Below, piece after piece: positions 1-9,258 of a DNA stretch of 64,000 nucleotides; position 1 is the stretch's first letter, and every line of letters starts with the position of its first letter. The notes beneath the pieces are model-generated. The model saw only the letters and a list, made by a program, of their open reading frames with translations, did not search any database and was not told where the DNA came from. A program made the translations under genes and the position numbers. Where the stretch lies: contig NZ_BSFL01000001.1 in assembly GCF_027922325.1 (NCBI RefSeq), positions 496,001-560,000 on the forward strand, given 5' to 3'. The stretch comes from Methylopila turkensis (GTDB lineage: Bacteria; Pseudomonadota; Alphaproteobacteria; Rhizobiales; Methylopilaceae).

Positions 1-1
1 T

Positions 2-775
2 AGGCTGGCCGAAACCGCGACGCAGGGAAAGCTGCTCGCCGGCGTCCAGCAGGCGTTCGGCCTTTCCGCGCCGCCGCAGCGCATCGAGGTCTACGACAAC
101 AGCCACATCATGGGGACCGCGGCGGTCGGCGGCATGATCGTCGCGGGTCCCGAAGGCTTCCAGAAGAACCACTACCGCAAGTTCAACATCCGGCCCGAGG
201 ACCTCACCCCCGGCGACGACACCGGTATGATGCGGCAGGTGCTGCGCCGCCGTTTCGCGCGGCTGCAGAAGGAATCGCCCCGCGACGCCGAGGGCCGGAC
301 GGCCGAGGACGCCCCGCCCTGGCCGGACCTCGTGCTGATCGACGGCGGCCAGGGCCAGCTCGCCGCCGCCCGCGAGACCCTGACGGAGCTCGGGCTCACC
401 GACGTGCCGCTGGTCGGCATCGCCAAGGGCGTCGACCGCGAGGCGGGCCGCGAGACCTTCTTCCTCGAGGGCAAGCAGCCGTTCCGCATGCCGCCGCGGG
501 ACCCGGTGCTCTATTACGTCCAGCGCCTGCGCGACGAGGCTCACCGCTTCGCGATCGGCACCCATCGCGCCCGGCGCTCGAAGGAGTTCGTGGCCAATCC
601 GCTCGACGAGGTGCCGGGCGTCGGCCCCACCCGCAAGCGCGCGCTGCTGCGCCACTTCGGCACCGCCAAGGCGGTCGCCCGCGCCGGCCTCGCCGACCTG
701 GAGAAAGCCCCCGGCGTCAGCCGCTCGATGGCGAAGGCGATCTACGATTTCTTCCACGAAAAGGGCGAGCGCTGA
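2..775 (+). CDS. uvrC: UvrABC excinuclease subunit C, C-terminal part (5' end outside window)
   Basis: This is the last 257 codons of UvrC, the nuclease subunit that makes both incisions in nucleotide excision repair. The reading frame is open from base 2. The visible part covers the RNase H-like endonuclease domain, with the family signature IEVYDNSHI near the start and the segment [11 protein letters not shown] holding a catalytic-type Asp. It ends in a helix-hairpin-helix pair ([17 protein letters not shown] and [16 protein letters not shown]) that binds DNA at the bubble junction. The N-terminal GIY-YIG and UVR domains lie upstream of the window. It is followed by pgsA on the same strand, a common order in Hyphomicrobiales. 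Confidence 0.97.
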   Translation, partial: RLAETATQGKLLAGVQQAFGLSAPPQRIEVYDNSHIMGTAAVGGMIVAGPEGFQKNHYRKFNIRPEDLTPGDDTGMMRQVLRRRFARLQKESPRDAEGRTAEDAPPWPDLVLIDGGQGQLAAARETLTELGLTDVPLVGIAKGVDREAGRETFFLEGKQPFRMPPRDPVLYYVQRLRDEAHRFAIGTHRARRSKEFVANPLDEVPGVGPTRKRALLRHFGTAKAVARAGLADLEKAPGVSRSMAKAIYDFFHEKGER

Positions 776-890
776 GCCGCCGGCCAGCGCCCGGATCGCC
801 CGCGCGATTTGGAATGACGCGTTGACGGCCGTCGGCCTCCCGTGGTCGTGTCGCGCCGGTTAGACCTCGCATTCTCCGGCGGCGCGCTCC

Positions 891-1532
891 ATGAGTCCCG
901 AAAGCCAGCTCGACCCGGTCAGCTCAGCAGCGGTCCGCCAGAGGCGGAACGCCTCCCGGCTGCATGTCACGAGCCTCCCGAACCTGCTCACCTACGCCCG
1001 CATCGCCGCGGTGCCGGTGGTCGTCGGCTGCCTTTACGCCGAAGCCGACATCTACCGCTGGTGCGCCGTCGGGCTGTTCATGGTGGCCGCCATCACCGAC
1101 TTCCTCGACGGCTATCTCGCCCGCGCCTGGGCGCAGCAGTCGCCGCTCGGCCGCATGCTGGACCCGATCGCCGACAAGCTGCTGGTCTCCGCCTGCCTGC
1201 TGATGCTCTGCGCCATCGGCACGATCGAGGACTGGTCGCTCTGGGCTGCGGTCGTCATCCTGTGCCGCGAGGTGCTGGTCTCCGGCCTGCGCGAGTTCCT
1301 GGCGGAGCTGCGCGTCAGCGTGCCGGTGACGCGGCTCGCGAAGTACAAGACCACGGCGCAACTGATCGCCGTCGGCTTCCTGCTGGCCGGGCCCGCCGGC
1401 GACAAGGTGCTGCCCGGCGTCACCGCCGTCGGCCTCGGTCTGCTGTGGTTCTCGGCGATCCTTACGCTTTACACCGGCTATGACTATTTCAGGGCTGGCC
1501 TGCGCCACGTTCTGGAGGAGCCGGTGGAATGA
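891..1532 (+). CDS. pgsA: CDP-diacylglycerol--glycerol-3-phosphate 3-phosphatidyltransferase
   Basis: A 213-residue inner-membrane enzyme that makes phosphatidylglycerol phosphate, the committed step towards phosphatidylglycerol and cardiolipin. The CDP-alcohol phosphatidyltransferase signature is complete at about residues 69-92: DFLDGYLAR, then PLGRMLDPIADK, giving D-x2-D-G-x2-A-R...G-x3-D-x3-D. Four or five hydrophobic helices follow. The length is slightly more than the usual 180-200 because of a polar N-terminal tail of about 30 residues. The ATG at 891 is the only sensible start, although its ribosome binding site is weak. The stop overlaps the moaD start as ATGA, implying translational coupling. 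Confidence 0.95.
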   Translation: MSPESQLDPVSSAAVRQRRNASRLHVTSLPNLLTYARIAAVPVVVGCLYAEADIYRWCAVGLFMVAAITDFLDGYLARAWAQQSPLGRMLDPIADKLLVSACLLMLCAIGTIEDWSLWAAVVILCREVLVSGLREFLAELRVSVPVTRLAKYKTTAQLIAVGFLLAGPAGDKVLPGVTAVGLGLLWFSAILTLYTGYDYFRAGLRHVLEEPVE

Positions 1533-1777
1533 AGCTGCTCTACTTCGCCTGGGTGCGCGAACGCGTCGGGCGCGCCGAGGAGACGGCCGAGGCCCCCGCC
1601 GGCGTCTCCACGATCGGCGAGCTGATCGCCTGGCTGCGCTCGCGCGGGCCGGAATACGAGCACGCCTTCGAGTCGGACGCGATCCGCGCCGCCATCGACC
1701 GCCGCCACGCCAAGCCGGACGCCAAGATCGCCGGAGCGCGCGAGATCGCCTTCTTCCCGCCCATGACCGGCGGCTGA
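1529..1777 (+). CDS. moaD: Molybdopterin synthase sulfur-carrier subunit MoaD
   Basis: An 82-residue beta-grasp protein that carries sulfur as a C-terminal thiocarboxylate for conversion of precursor Z (cPMP) to molybdopterin. The diagnostic C-terminus MTGG is present, preceded by EIAFFPP, the family's usual ending. The start overlaps the pgsA stop (ATGA), and moaE follows 8 bases later, so the three genes are probably one transcript. Length is typical for MoaD. Confidence 0.95.
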   Translation: MKLLYFAWVRERVGRAEETAEAPAGVSTIGELIAWLRSRGPEYEHAFESDAIRAAIDRRHAKPDAKIAGAREIAFFPPMTGG

Positions 1778-1785
1778 GCGCCGCC

Positions 1786-2244
1786 ATGGCCGTGCGCGTG
1801 CAGACCGAGCTGTTCGACGCCGGGCGCGAGACCGCGGACCTCGGCGCGGGACACGTCGATGCGGGCGCCGTGGTGACCTTCACCGGGCTCTGCCGTCCCA
1901 ACGCCGACTCCGGCGCGCCGCTCGAAGCGCTGACGCTCGAGTGCTACCCTGAGATGGCCAAGGAGGAGCTTTCCCGCATCGAAGCGGAGGCCCGCGCGCG
2001 CTGGCCGCTGCTCGACGCGCTGATCGTCCACCGCCACGGCCGCATCCGTCCGGGCGAGCCGATCGTGCTGGTGGCGACGCTCTCGCCGCACCGCGCCGCG
2101 GCCTTCGCGGCGGCCGAGTTCGTGATGGACTACCTCAAGACCTCCGCGCCGTTCTGGAAGCGTGAGGAGACCGCCGACGGCGGCGCCTGGGTCGCGGCGA
2201 AGGCCGCCGACGACGACGCTCTGGAGCGCTGGTCGCGCCGCTGA
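1786..2244 (+). CDS. moaE: Molybdopterin synthase catalytic subunit MoaE
   Basis: A 152-residue large subunit of molybdopterin synthase, partner of MoaD. Family features visible are AGAVVTFTGLCR near residue 25, the ALTLECYPEMA strand, VHRHGRIRPGE, and the active-site lysine region YLKTSAPFWKRE near residues 116-127. The ATG at 1786 starts 8 bases after the moaD stop and gives the standard MoaE N-terminus. A far upstream in-frame start would overlap all of moaD and is rejected. Confidence 0.95.
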   Translation: MAVRVQTELFDAGRETADLGAGHVDAGAVVTFTGLCRPNADSGAPLEALTLECYPEMAKEELSRIEAEARARWPLLDALIVHRHGRIRPGEPIVLVATLSPHRAAAFAAAEFVMDYLKTSAPFWKREETADGGAWVAAKAADDDALERWSRR

Positions 2245-2328
2245 TCCGCGCTCGTCGAGCGATCACCTGAAATCCGCCTCAAGCCCTCGCGCTGCTTGGC
2301 TTTTCGGCCTGCGCGCGATTTCGCTTGA

Positions 2329-2356
2329 TTGCGTTAACTATCCTTAACTTTAATAA
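2329..2356 (+). promoter_or_regulatory. Candidate promoter ahead of the 2403 membrane gene
   Basis: An AT-rich stretch stands out between moaE and the next gene. It offers TTGCGT (2329-2334), a 16-base spacer and TAATAA (2351-2356), resembling a -35/-10 pair, about 47 bases before the ATG. This is inferred from base composition and spacing only. Confidence 0.35.
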
Positions 2357-2402
2357 AATATGACCATCGCCGCCGGTCCGGCGCGGCTTTAGGATTCAGG
2401 CC

Positions 2403-3050
2403 ATGTCGGGTCGCCTCTCCTTCCGCGTCAGCACAGCCATGATCGTCGGCGCCTACGCCGTCATCGCGGGCGTTCTGGTGCTGGCGCTCGGCGGAAACCT
2501 TCTGCAGGCGGCCTCGACCTATACGCCGCAGATGTCGTGGCTGATGCCCGAGGCGACCGGCGCGCGCATCGCGGCCCTGAAGGCCGCCGGGCGCGCCGAC
2601 GTGGCCTCGCTCTACGCGCTCGTCGCGGCGCTGTCCTGGGGGCTTATCGGCGCGCTTGCCGCGGGCGGCTTCGCCTGGGGCGCGCTGAACAAGGGCGAGA
2701 CGGTGATCGGCGTCGACAAGGCCCTCACCTATGTCGCCGTGCTGTCGGGGCTCTACGCGCTGTCGACCGGCATGACGATGGCGGTCCACGCCCTGCACGT
2801 GACGCTGCCGCCGGGAGGCCTGAGCGCGGTGCCGGCGCTGTGGTTCGCCACCATGATCCCGAGCGCGGCGATCCTCGCCCGCATCGCCGGCATGGTGATG
2901 CATGACCTCGGCGCGCTGATCGCGATCGCGATCGACGCCGAGCCGAAGCGGCTTTCCGAACTGGTCGCGACCGTCGAGGCGCGGCGGGGAGCGGAAAGCC
3001 TCGAGGCGCGCGTCGCCCGCCTCATCGCCCGGCGCGCGCCCCGCTCCTGA
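2403..3050 (+). CDS. Uncharacterised multi-pass membrane protein
   Basis: A 215-residue protein with no family I recognise. It has about five hydrophobic segments: roughly residues 10-32, 66-92, 105-128 and 138-160, with a further weakly hydrophobic stretch near 165-178. The C-terminal 45 residues are charged and probably cytoplasmic, containing KRLSELVATVEARRGAES and an Arg-rich end. The start ATG follows an AT-rich promoter-like region and lies 158 bases after moaE, so it is probably its own transcription unit. Composition matches the neighbours. No function is assigned. Confidence 0.8.
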   Translation: MSGRLSFRVSTAMIVGAYAVIAGVLVLALGGNLLQAASTYTPQMSWLMPEATGARIAALKAAGRADVASLYALVAALSWGLIGALAAGGFAWGALNKGETVIGVDKALTYVAVLSGLYALSTGMTMAVHALHVTLPPGGLSAVPALWFATMIPSAAILARIAGMVMHDLGALIAIAIDAEPKRLSELVATVEARRGAESLEARVARLIARRAPRS

Positions 3051-3313
3051 TCGGGCAGCGAGCGCCGGCGCCACGCCCGCCCCCTAACCCGCGCCCTGCG
3101 GTGCCGGCCGGCTCCGCCTGAGCCCGAGTCCCGGCACGGCACAGCCGTGGCGCTACACAACCATGGATTGATATCCGCATTAGACCGTATATTTACGGGC
3201 GATGCGATTTGGCAGTCTTGGAGGACGATCGCCGCTCTCGCGCGGCGGACAGGGTGGTTCACGGCGTCGCGTAAGCAGCGAAAGTCCCGCAACCCTTTTC
3301 CCGGCGCTTCCCC

Positions 3314-4801
3314 ATGAAACTGTTTACGATCGGCGACAGCATCTCGCAGGGCTTCATGTCGCTCGCCGCGGCGCGCACGGAGCTGTCCTACTCGACGCTG
3401 CTCGCGAAATGCCTCGGCCTCGCCACCAGCACGGACCAGTATCCCATTCCCTTCTGGGGCGAGGGCGGGCTGCCGATCAACATCGAGAAGCTGCTGCGCA
3501 GCCTGCAGCGCAAATACGGCAGCGACATCCGCGGCCCGATCGAGTGGCCGCTCGCCGTGGCCTCGGTCAATGGCATCCTGGACGACGTCGAAGACTACTA
3601 CGAGCGTGGCCTCGGCAACATCGCCCTGCCCCAGGCCGGCCGGCGCCAGTTCTTCCCCAACGTTTCGGTGGCCGGCTTCACGGTCGCCGACGCATGGACG
3701 GTGACGCCGGGCCTGTGCCTCGAACGCATCGCCGCAGCGGAGACCAAGAACCCCGGCGACGGCTTCTTCGACCTACCGAACGCCGCCTTCGAGCGCACCG
3801 CCCACGCGGTGCTCAACCCGTCCCGCGACCCGCGCTTCAACGACTACAGCCAGTTGCGCTGGCTGAAGCATCACCATCACTCGGAGGGCGTCGAGAACGT
3901 CGTCGTCTGGCTCGGCGCCAACAACGCGCTCGGCACCGTCGTGCGCATGGGCGTGAAGAGCACCGCCGGCGCGCGCAAATCGCCGCTGAAAATGAGCCTC
4001 GACGAACGCAACGAATACAATCTCTGGACCGTGGAGCATTTCACGGAGGAGTACGACGTCCTGATGGACAAGCTCCATACGACGCTTTCAACGGGCAAGC
4101 GGGACTGCAAGGTCTTCGTCGCCACCGTGCCCGCCGTCACCATCGCGCCGCTCGCGCGCGGCGTCGGCGCCTCGCACGACATGAACGACCCGTTCGGGAC
4201 GCTGCCGAGCGCGAAGTACTTCGACCGCTACACCTACTTCCTGTTCGACCACGACTACGCCCGGCGGTCCGGCAACTCGCTCACCCGCGACGAGGCGCAC
4301 GGGATCGACACGACGATCGCCGGCTACAACGCCGCCATCGCGAAACTGGTGGCCGATTACAACGCCAAGGCCCCGCCCGCGGGCGGGCGCAAGGTCGACT
4401 ACGTGCTGGTCGACATCTGCGCCCAGCTCCTGCGCCTCGCCTTCAAGCGCAACGACGGAAACCCGCCCTACGTGCTCCCGCCGGAGCTCGTAGCGCTGCG
4501 GGACAAGCTTGGACGCACGGTCGACACGGTCTATTACACCGTCGACCGCAAGGCGAAGATGAGCGCCGGCGGCGTGTTCAGCCTGGACGGCGTGCACCCG
4601 ACCGCCATCGGCCACGGCCTGATCGCGCGCGAATTCCTGGAGGCCTTCGCGGCGGCCGGCGTCGCCACGCCGCGCAAGCTCGACTGGAACGGCATCGTCG
4701 CGAGCGACTCGCTGTTCTCGAACCCGATCGCGCTGATGCCCGAGCTCTACGACAACACCCGGTTCGCCGAGCTGCTGCTCGACCTGCTGCGGCTGCCCTG
4801 A
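3314..4801 (+). CDS. SGNH/GDSL-type hydrolase-like protein
   Basis: A 495-residue protein whose ends match the SGNH hydrolase fold. The N-terminal block I is FTIGDSISQGF (catalytic-type Ser in GDS at residues 7-9). The block III-like VVWLGANNALGT carries the GxN motif. The C-terminal block V, SLDGVHPTAIGHGLIA, carries the Asp and His of the triad. The family is usually 200-350 residues, so this is long; the middle holds extra segments of unknown role. There is no signal peptide, suggesting a cytoplasmic enzyme. The substrate is unknown: ester, lipid and sugar esters are all possible. It converges on csaA with only 12 bases between the stop codons. Confidence 0.8.
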   Translation: MKLFTIGDSISQGFMSLAAARTELSYSTLLAKCLGLATSTDQYPIPFWGEGGLPINIEKLLRSLQRKYGSDIRGPIEWPLAVASVNGILDDVEDYYERGLGNIALPQAGRRQFFPNVSVAGFTVADAWTVTPGLCLERIAAAETKNPGDGFFDLPNAAFERTAHAVLNPSRDPRFNDYSQLRWLKHHHHSEGVENVVVWLGANNALGTVVRMGVKSTAGARKSPLKMSLDERNEYNLWTVEHFTEEYDVLMDKLHTTLSTGKRDCKVFVATVPAVTIAPLARGVGASHDMNDPFGTLPSAKYFDRYTYFLFDHDYARRSGNSLTRDEAHGIDTTIAGYNAAIAKLVADYNAKAPPAGGRKVDYVLVDICAQLLRLAFKRNDGNPPYVLPPELVALRDKLGRTVDTVYYTVDRKAKMSAGGVFSLDGVHPTAIGHGLIAREFLEAFAAAGVATPRKLDWNGIVASDSLFSNPIALMPELYDNTRFAELLLDLLRLP

Positions 4802-4817
4802 CGGCCGCAGCCGTCAG
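4798..4817. terminator. Bidirectional stem-loop spanning two convergent stop codons
   Basis: A perfect 8-base stem (CTGACGGC / GCCGTCAG) with loop CGCA. The left arm contains the TGA of the hydrolase gene and the right arm contains the TGA of csaA on the other strand. There is no T-run, so Rho-independent action is uncertain, but the placement suggests a shared transcript end. Confidence 0.5.
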
Positions 4818-5179
4818 AACATCCGGCCGCCGTTCGGCGTGGGCAGCGTGGGCGCGAGCAGGACGACCTCGCCCTCGGAGTCGGGCACGCCTAGCGTCAG
4901 CACCTCGGACATGAACTTGCCGATCTGGCGCGGCGGGAAGTTCACCACCGCGACCACCTGCCGGCCGACAAGCTCCGACGGCGCGTAATGCCGCGTGATC
5001 TGGGCCGACGAGCGCTTGACCCCGATCTCCGGCCCGAAGTCGATCCTGAGCTTGAGCGCGGGCTTGCGCGCCTCCGGATAGGGCTCCGCCTCCACGATGG
5101 TGCCGACGCGGATGTCGACCTTCAGAAAGTCGTCGAACCCGATCGCGGGCGTCGCGGCGGCGCCGGATCCGTCGGCCAT
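4814..5179 (-). CDS. csaA: tRNA-binding protein CsaA
   Basis: A 121-residue small OB-fold protein of the EMAP/CsaA family, which binds tRNA and has been linked to export chaperoning in Bacillus. Signatures are FLKVDIRVGTIVEAEPYPEA at residues 17-36, LRIDFGPEIGVKRSSAQI, and VVAVVNFPPRQIGKFMSEVL near residue 80, ending with VLLAPTLPTPNGGRMF. The start ATG shares its A with the stop of the upstream TetR-like gene (TGATG), so the two are translationally coupled. Length is typical, near 110-120. Confidence 0.93.
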   Translation of the reverse strand: MADGSGAAATPAIGFDDFLKVDIRVGTIVEAEPYPEARKPALKLRIDFGPEIGVKRSSAQITRHYAPSELVGRQVVAVVNFPPRQIGKFMSEVLTLGVPDSEGEVVLLAPTLPTPNGGRMF

Positions 5180-6003
5180 CAGGCGGCGGTCGCCACGTCG
5201 TCGGCCTCGTCGCGGCGGCGCTCCGACGCGCGGCCGAGGATGCGGCCGCAGGCGTCGCGCAACGGCGCCGTCAGCCGGCCGACGTCGTCGGCCCGGCGCG
5301 CCCAGCGCTCGGCCTTGCGCAACTGCTCGTCGAGCGCCTTCATGGTGCGGGCGAGGCCGGGATCGTCGTCGTCGTCGAGGAAGACGTCGAACACGCGCGC
5401 GTTCGCGAGCACCAGCGCCTGCGCGCGGGCGGCGCCGATCGGGCCGGACTCCTGCACGCCCGCCGCCGCCAGCATCCACTGCATCGACGACACCGCGACC
5501 TGATTCATCGCGCCGGCGCCGAGCGGATCGACGCTGAGCCCGCGCCGCACCGCCCTCAGCGCCGCGCGATGGGGCGCGAGCGCCTCGAACCGCCGCATCA
5601 GCACGTCGAACAGCCGCTCGCGCGCCGGCTCGTCCACGAGGTCGTCGGCGCGGCCCGCGAGCACCGCGAGATCGATCCGCCGCACGAAGCCGGCCAGGAT
5701 CGCGCCCTTGGAGGGGAACAGCGCCCGAAGCTCGGCCAGCGAGACCGCGGCCCTTTCCGCGATGTCGTAGAGCCCGATGTCGCCCCAGCGCCGCTCGGCG
5801 AGCAGCGCCAGCAGCGCGTCGACGACCTTTTCGCGCGGGTCTTCGGCTTTCGGCGCGGCCGCAGCCGGCTCGGGCGAGGCCGCATCAGGCTTCGGGGCGT
5901 TCGGATCGGGTTTCGGCGCGGCCGCGGCCGGCTCGGACGAAGCCGCCTCCGGCGTCGGGGCGTTCGGATCGGGCTTGGCGTCGTTCGACGGTTTGCGGGC
6001 CAT
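5179..6003 (-). CDS. TetR-like helix-turn-helix regulator with repetitive N-terminal tail
   Basis: A 274-residue protein. From about residue 55 it looks like a TetR-family regulator: REKVVDALLALLAERRW followed by GLYDIAERAAVSLAELRALFPSKGAIL, a helix-turn-helix ending in the usual F-x-x-K-x-x-L pattern. An all-helical C-terminal domain follows. Residues 10-51 are two tandem 21-residue copies of an Ala/Pro-rich unit (KPDPNAP...EPAAAAP), an unusual flexible tail. I chose the ATG at 6003 because an upstream in-frame ATG at 6048 adds only unrelated residues. It is coupled to csaA. The ligand and target are unknown; an acidic run DDDDD lies near residue 200. Confidence 0.78.
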   Translation of the reverse strand: MARKPSNDAKPDPNAPTPEAASSEPAAAAPKPDPNAPKPDAASPEPAAAAPKAEDPREKVVDALLALLAERRWGDIGLYDIAERAAVSLAELRALFPSKGAILAGFVRRIDLAVLAGRADDLVDEPARERLFDVLMRRFEALAPHRAALRAVRRGLSVDPLGAGAMNQVAVSSMQWMLAAAGVQESGPIGAARAQALVLANARVFDVFLDDDDDPGLARTMKALDEQLRKAERWARRADDVGRLTAPLRDACGRILGRASERRRDEADDVATAA

Positions 6004-6809
6004 GGCGGAGCTCCTCCCTGGCGTTCGATCGGGTCGTCCGCTGAACATAGGACGCCGGAGGCGGCGCTTCCATGACGAAGCGCCCCGCGATCGCAGCCTC
6101 CGTCTCGGCAGGCGCGGCTACGCGCGCCGCGGCGGCGACCGCTGCGGGCGTGACGGAAGCGTGGACATGAGATCAACGCGCAGTCGTCAGGAGACAGGGG
6201 CGCCGGGCCACCGCTCGTTCCGCAGTCTTCGGAAAACCGGTCGCCCGGCGCCCCCGCACGGCGTTTTCGCGACGGTCGCATCGCCTGCTCTCCGGCGGCG
6301 GACGCGGGGAACTCCGAAAAGCTCCGAAGCGTCCGTCCGCCTTAAGGCGCCTCTGTCTAGGCGCGGCCCCGTCATAATGCAGGGCGGGCGGCTTTTCGCG
6401 AGGTTCGGACGACAAGCGGGCCAAAGCCCCCGAGCGTCCAAAACCCTGCGCTGCGACCGACGTCCCGGGACGCGGGCCGCCGGAAAGGCCCACGGCGCAG
6501 GCGCCGCCCTCCCCCCACGCGGACGACCGGTTCCGGCCACGCCTCCCGATGGGAGAAGGTCCTTTGACCTTGCAGGGAATTTAGGCGGATGTCAAGATAA
6601 AAATCCTACGACTGGAGGCAAAGTGGCGATGGGTGCTTTCTCCTACGAGCCAGGAGGAGACATGGGCAGTAGGCCCTCAAGCGGACGTTCAGCTCGTGGA
6701 ATGATGGTTCGCAGACGTCTTCAGTCAGATCGGAGCGGCGTTTGCGTGATAGGCCTCCGACGGCTTGCGTCGCCGGAGGCCAGAGGCGGCCGCTGGGCGG
6801 CGGCCGCGT
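6004..6809. other. 806-base intergenic region between the TetR-like gene and katE
   Basis: This region lies upstream of the TetR-like gene and downstream of katE, both minus strand. It must hold the promoter of the TetR-like/csaA unit. A short AT-rich patch near 6580-6610 and a very strong plus-strand ribosome-binding-like AGGAGGAGAC ending at 6661 just before an ATG are visible. The reading frame from that ATG runs into the antisense of katE, so no gene is called. The katE-proximal end carries the hairpins described separately. Confidence 0.5.
6786..6807 (-). terminator. Hairpin just after the katE stop codon
   Basis: A perfect 8-base stem (GCGGCCGC twice, self-complementary) with a 6-base loop lies 3 bases downstream of the katE stop. 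A second 8-base stem (GGCCTCCG / CGGAGGCC) follows at about 6752-6781. Neither has a T-run on the minus strand, so this is a weak terminator or a 3'-end stabiliser. Confidence 0.4.
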
Positions 6810-8903
<2,094 letters not shown>

Positions 8904-9258
8904 GCGGCTCGTCCTTTTCATACAAGAGTTCGACGAAGCGCGCTTTTCGGCGTCTCGCAGTAACGACAAACCGGATCGCGCGCGTCGGTGATAGAACCGC
9001 TCGAAGGTCGCAATCGTTGCGTCGCATGGACACGTTCGGGTCGAAGTCGGCTCCTGCCGACCATTCGGTCCAACGCGTCATGCCCGGCGGAGCCGGGCAT
9101 CCACGATTTTCTGGGGACGTAGCGCTCCACGCCGAAGTCGCGGGCGCCCGGCCTTCGCCGGGCATGACGATGGCGGCTGCGCGGGGAGACGCCCGGACGC
9201 TCAAACGCCGGAAACGCCGGACGCCCGAAACGGCGCCCGGCGTTCTTCGATCAGGCGC
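8904..9258. other. 355-base gap with katE promoter and a palindromic repeat
   Basis: The gap separates katE (its 5' side) from the TonB-dependent receptor (its 3' side). The katE promoter should lie between 8920 and 9070, but I could not find a convincing EcfG-type GGAAC...CGTT pair or an OxyR site. The rest is occupied by a dispersed repeat at 9076-9169. Confidence 0.5.
9076..9169. repeat. Dispersed palindromic element, CGTCATGCCCGG family, copy 1
   Basis: A two-hairpin intergenic repeat. It begins CGTCATGCCCGGCGG, re-pairs locally with CCGGGCATCCACGA, and ends CGCCGGGCATGACG, so the outer ends are inverted copies of each other. The same design occurs at 60384-60478 and 61580-61667. It resembles bacterial REP/BIME elements of high-GC alphaproteobacteria. 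Confidence 0.75.

Noticed and set aside
8904..9075. General-stress (EcfG) promoter upstream of katE
   Set aside because: Searched for a GGAAC element 16-17 bases before CGTT on the minus strand and found no acceptable pair.
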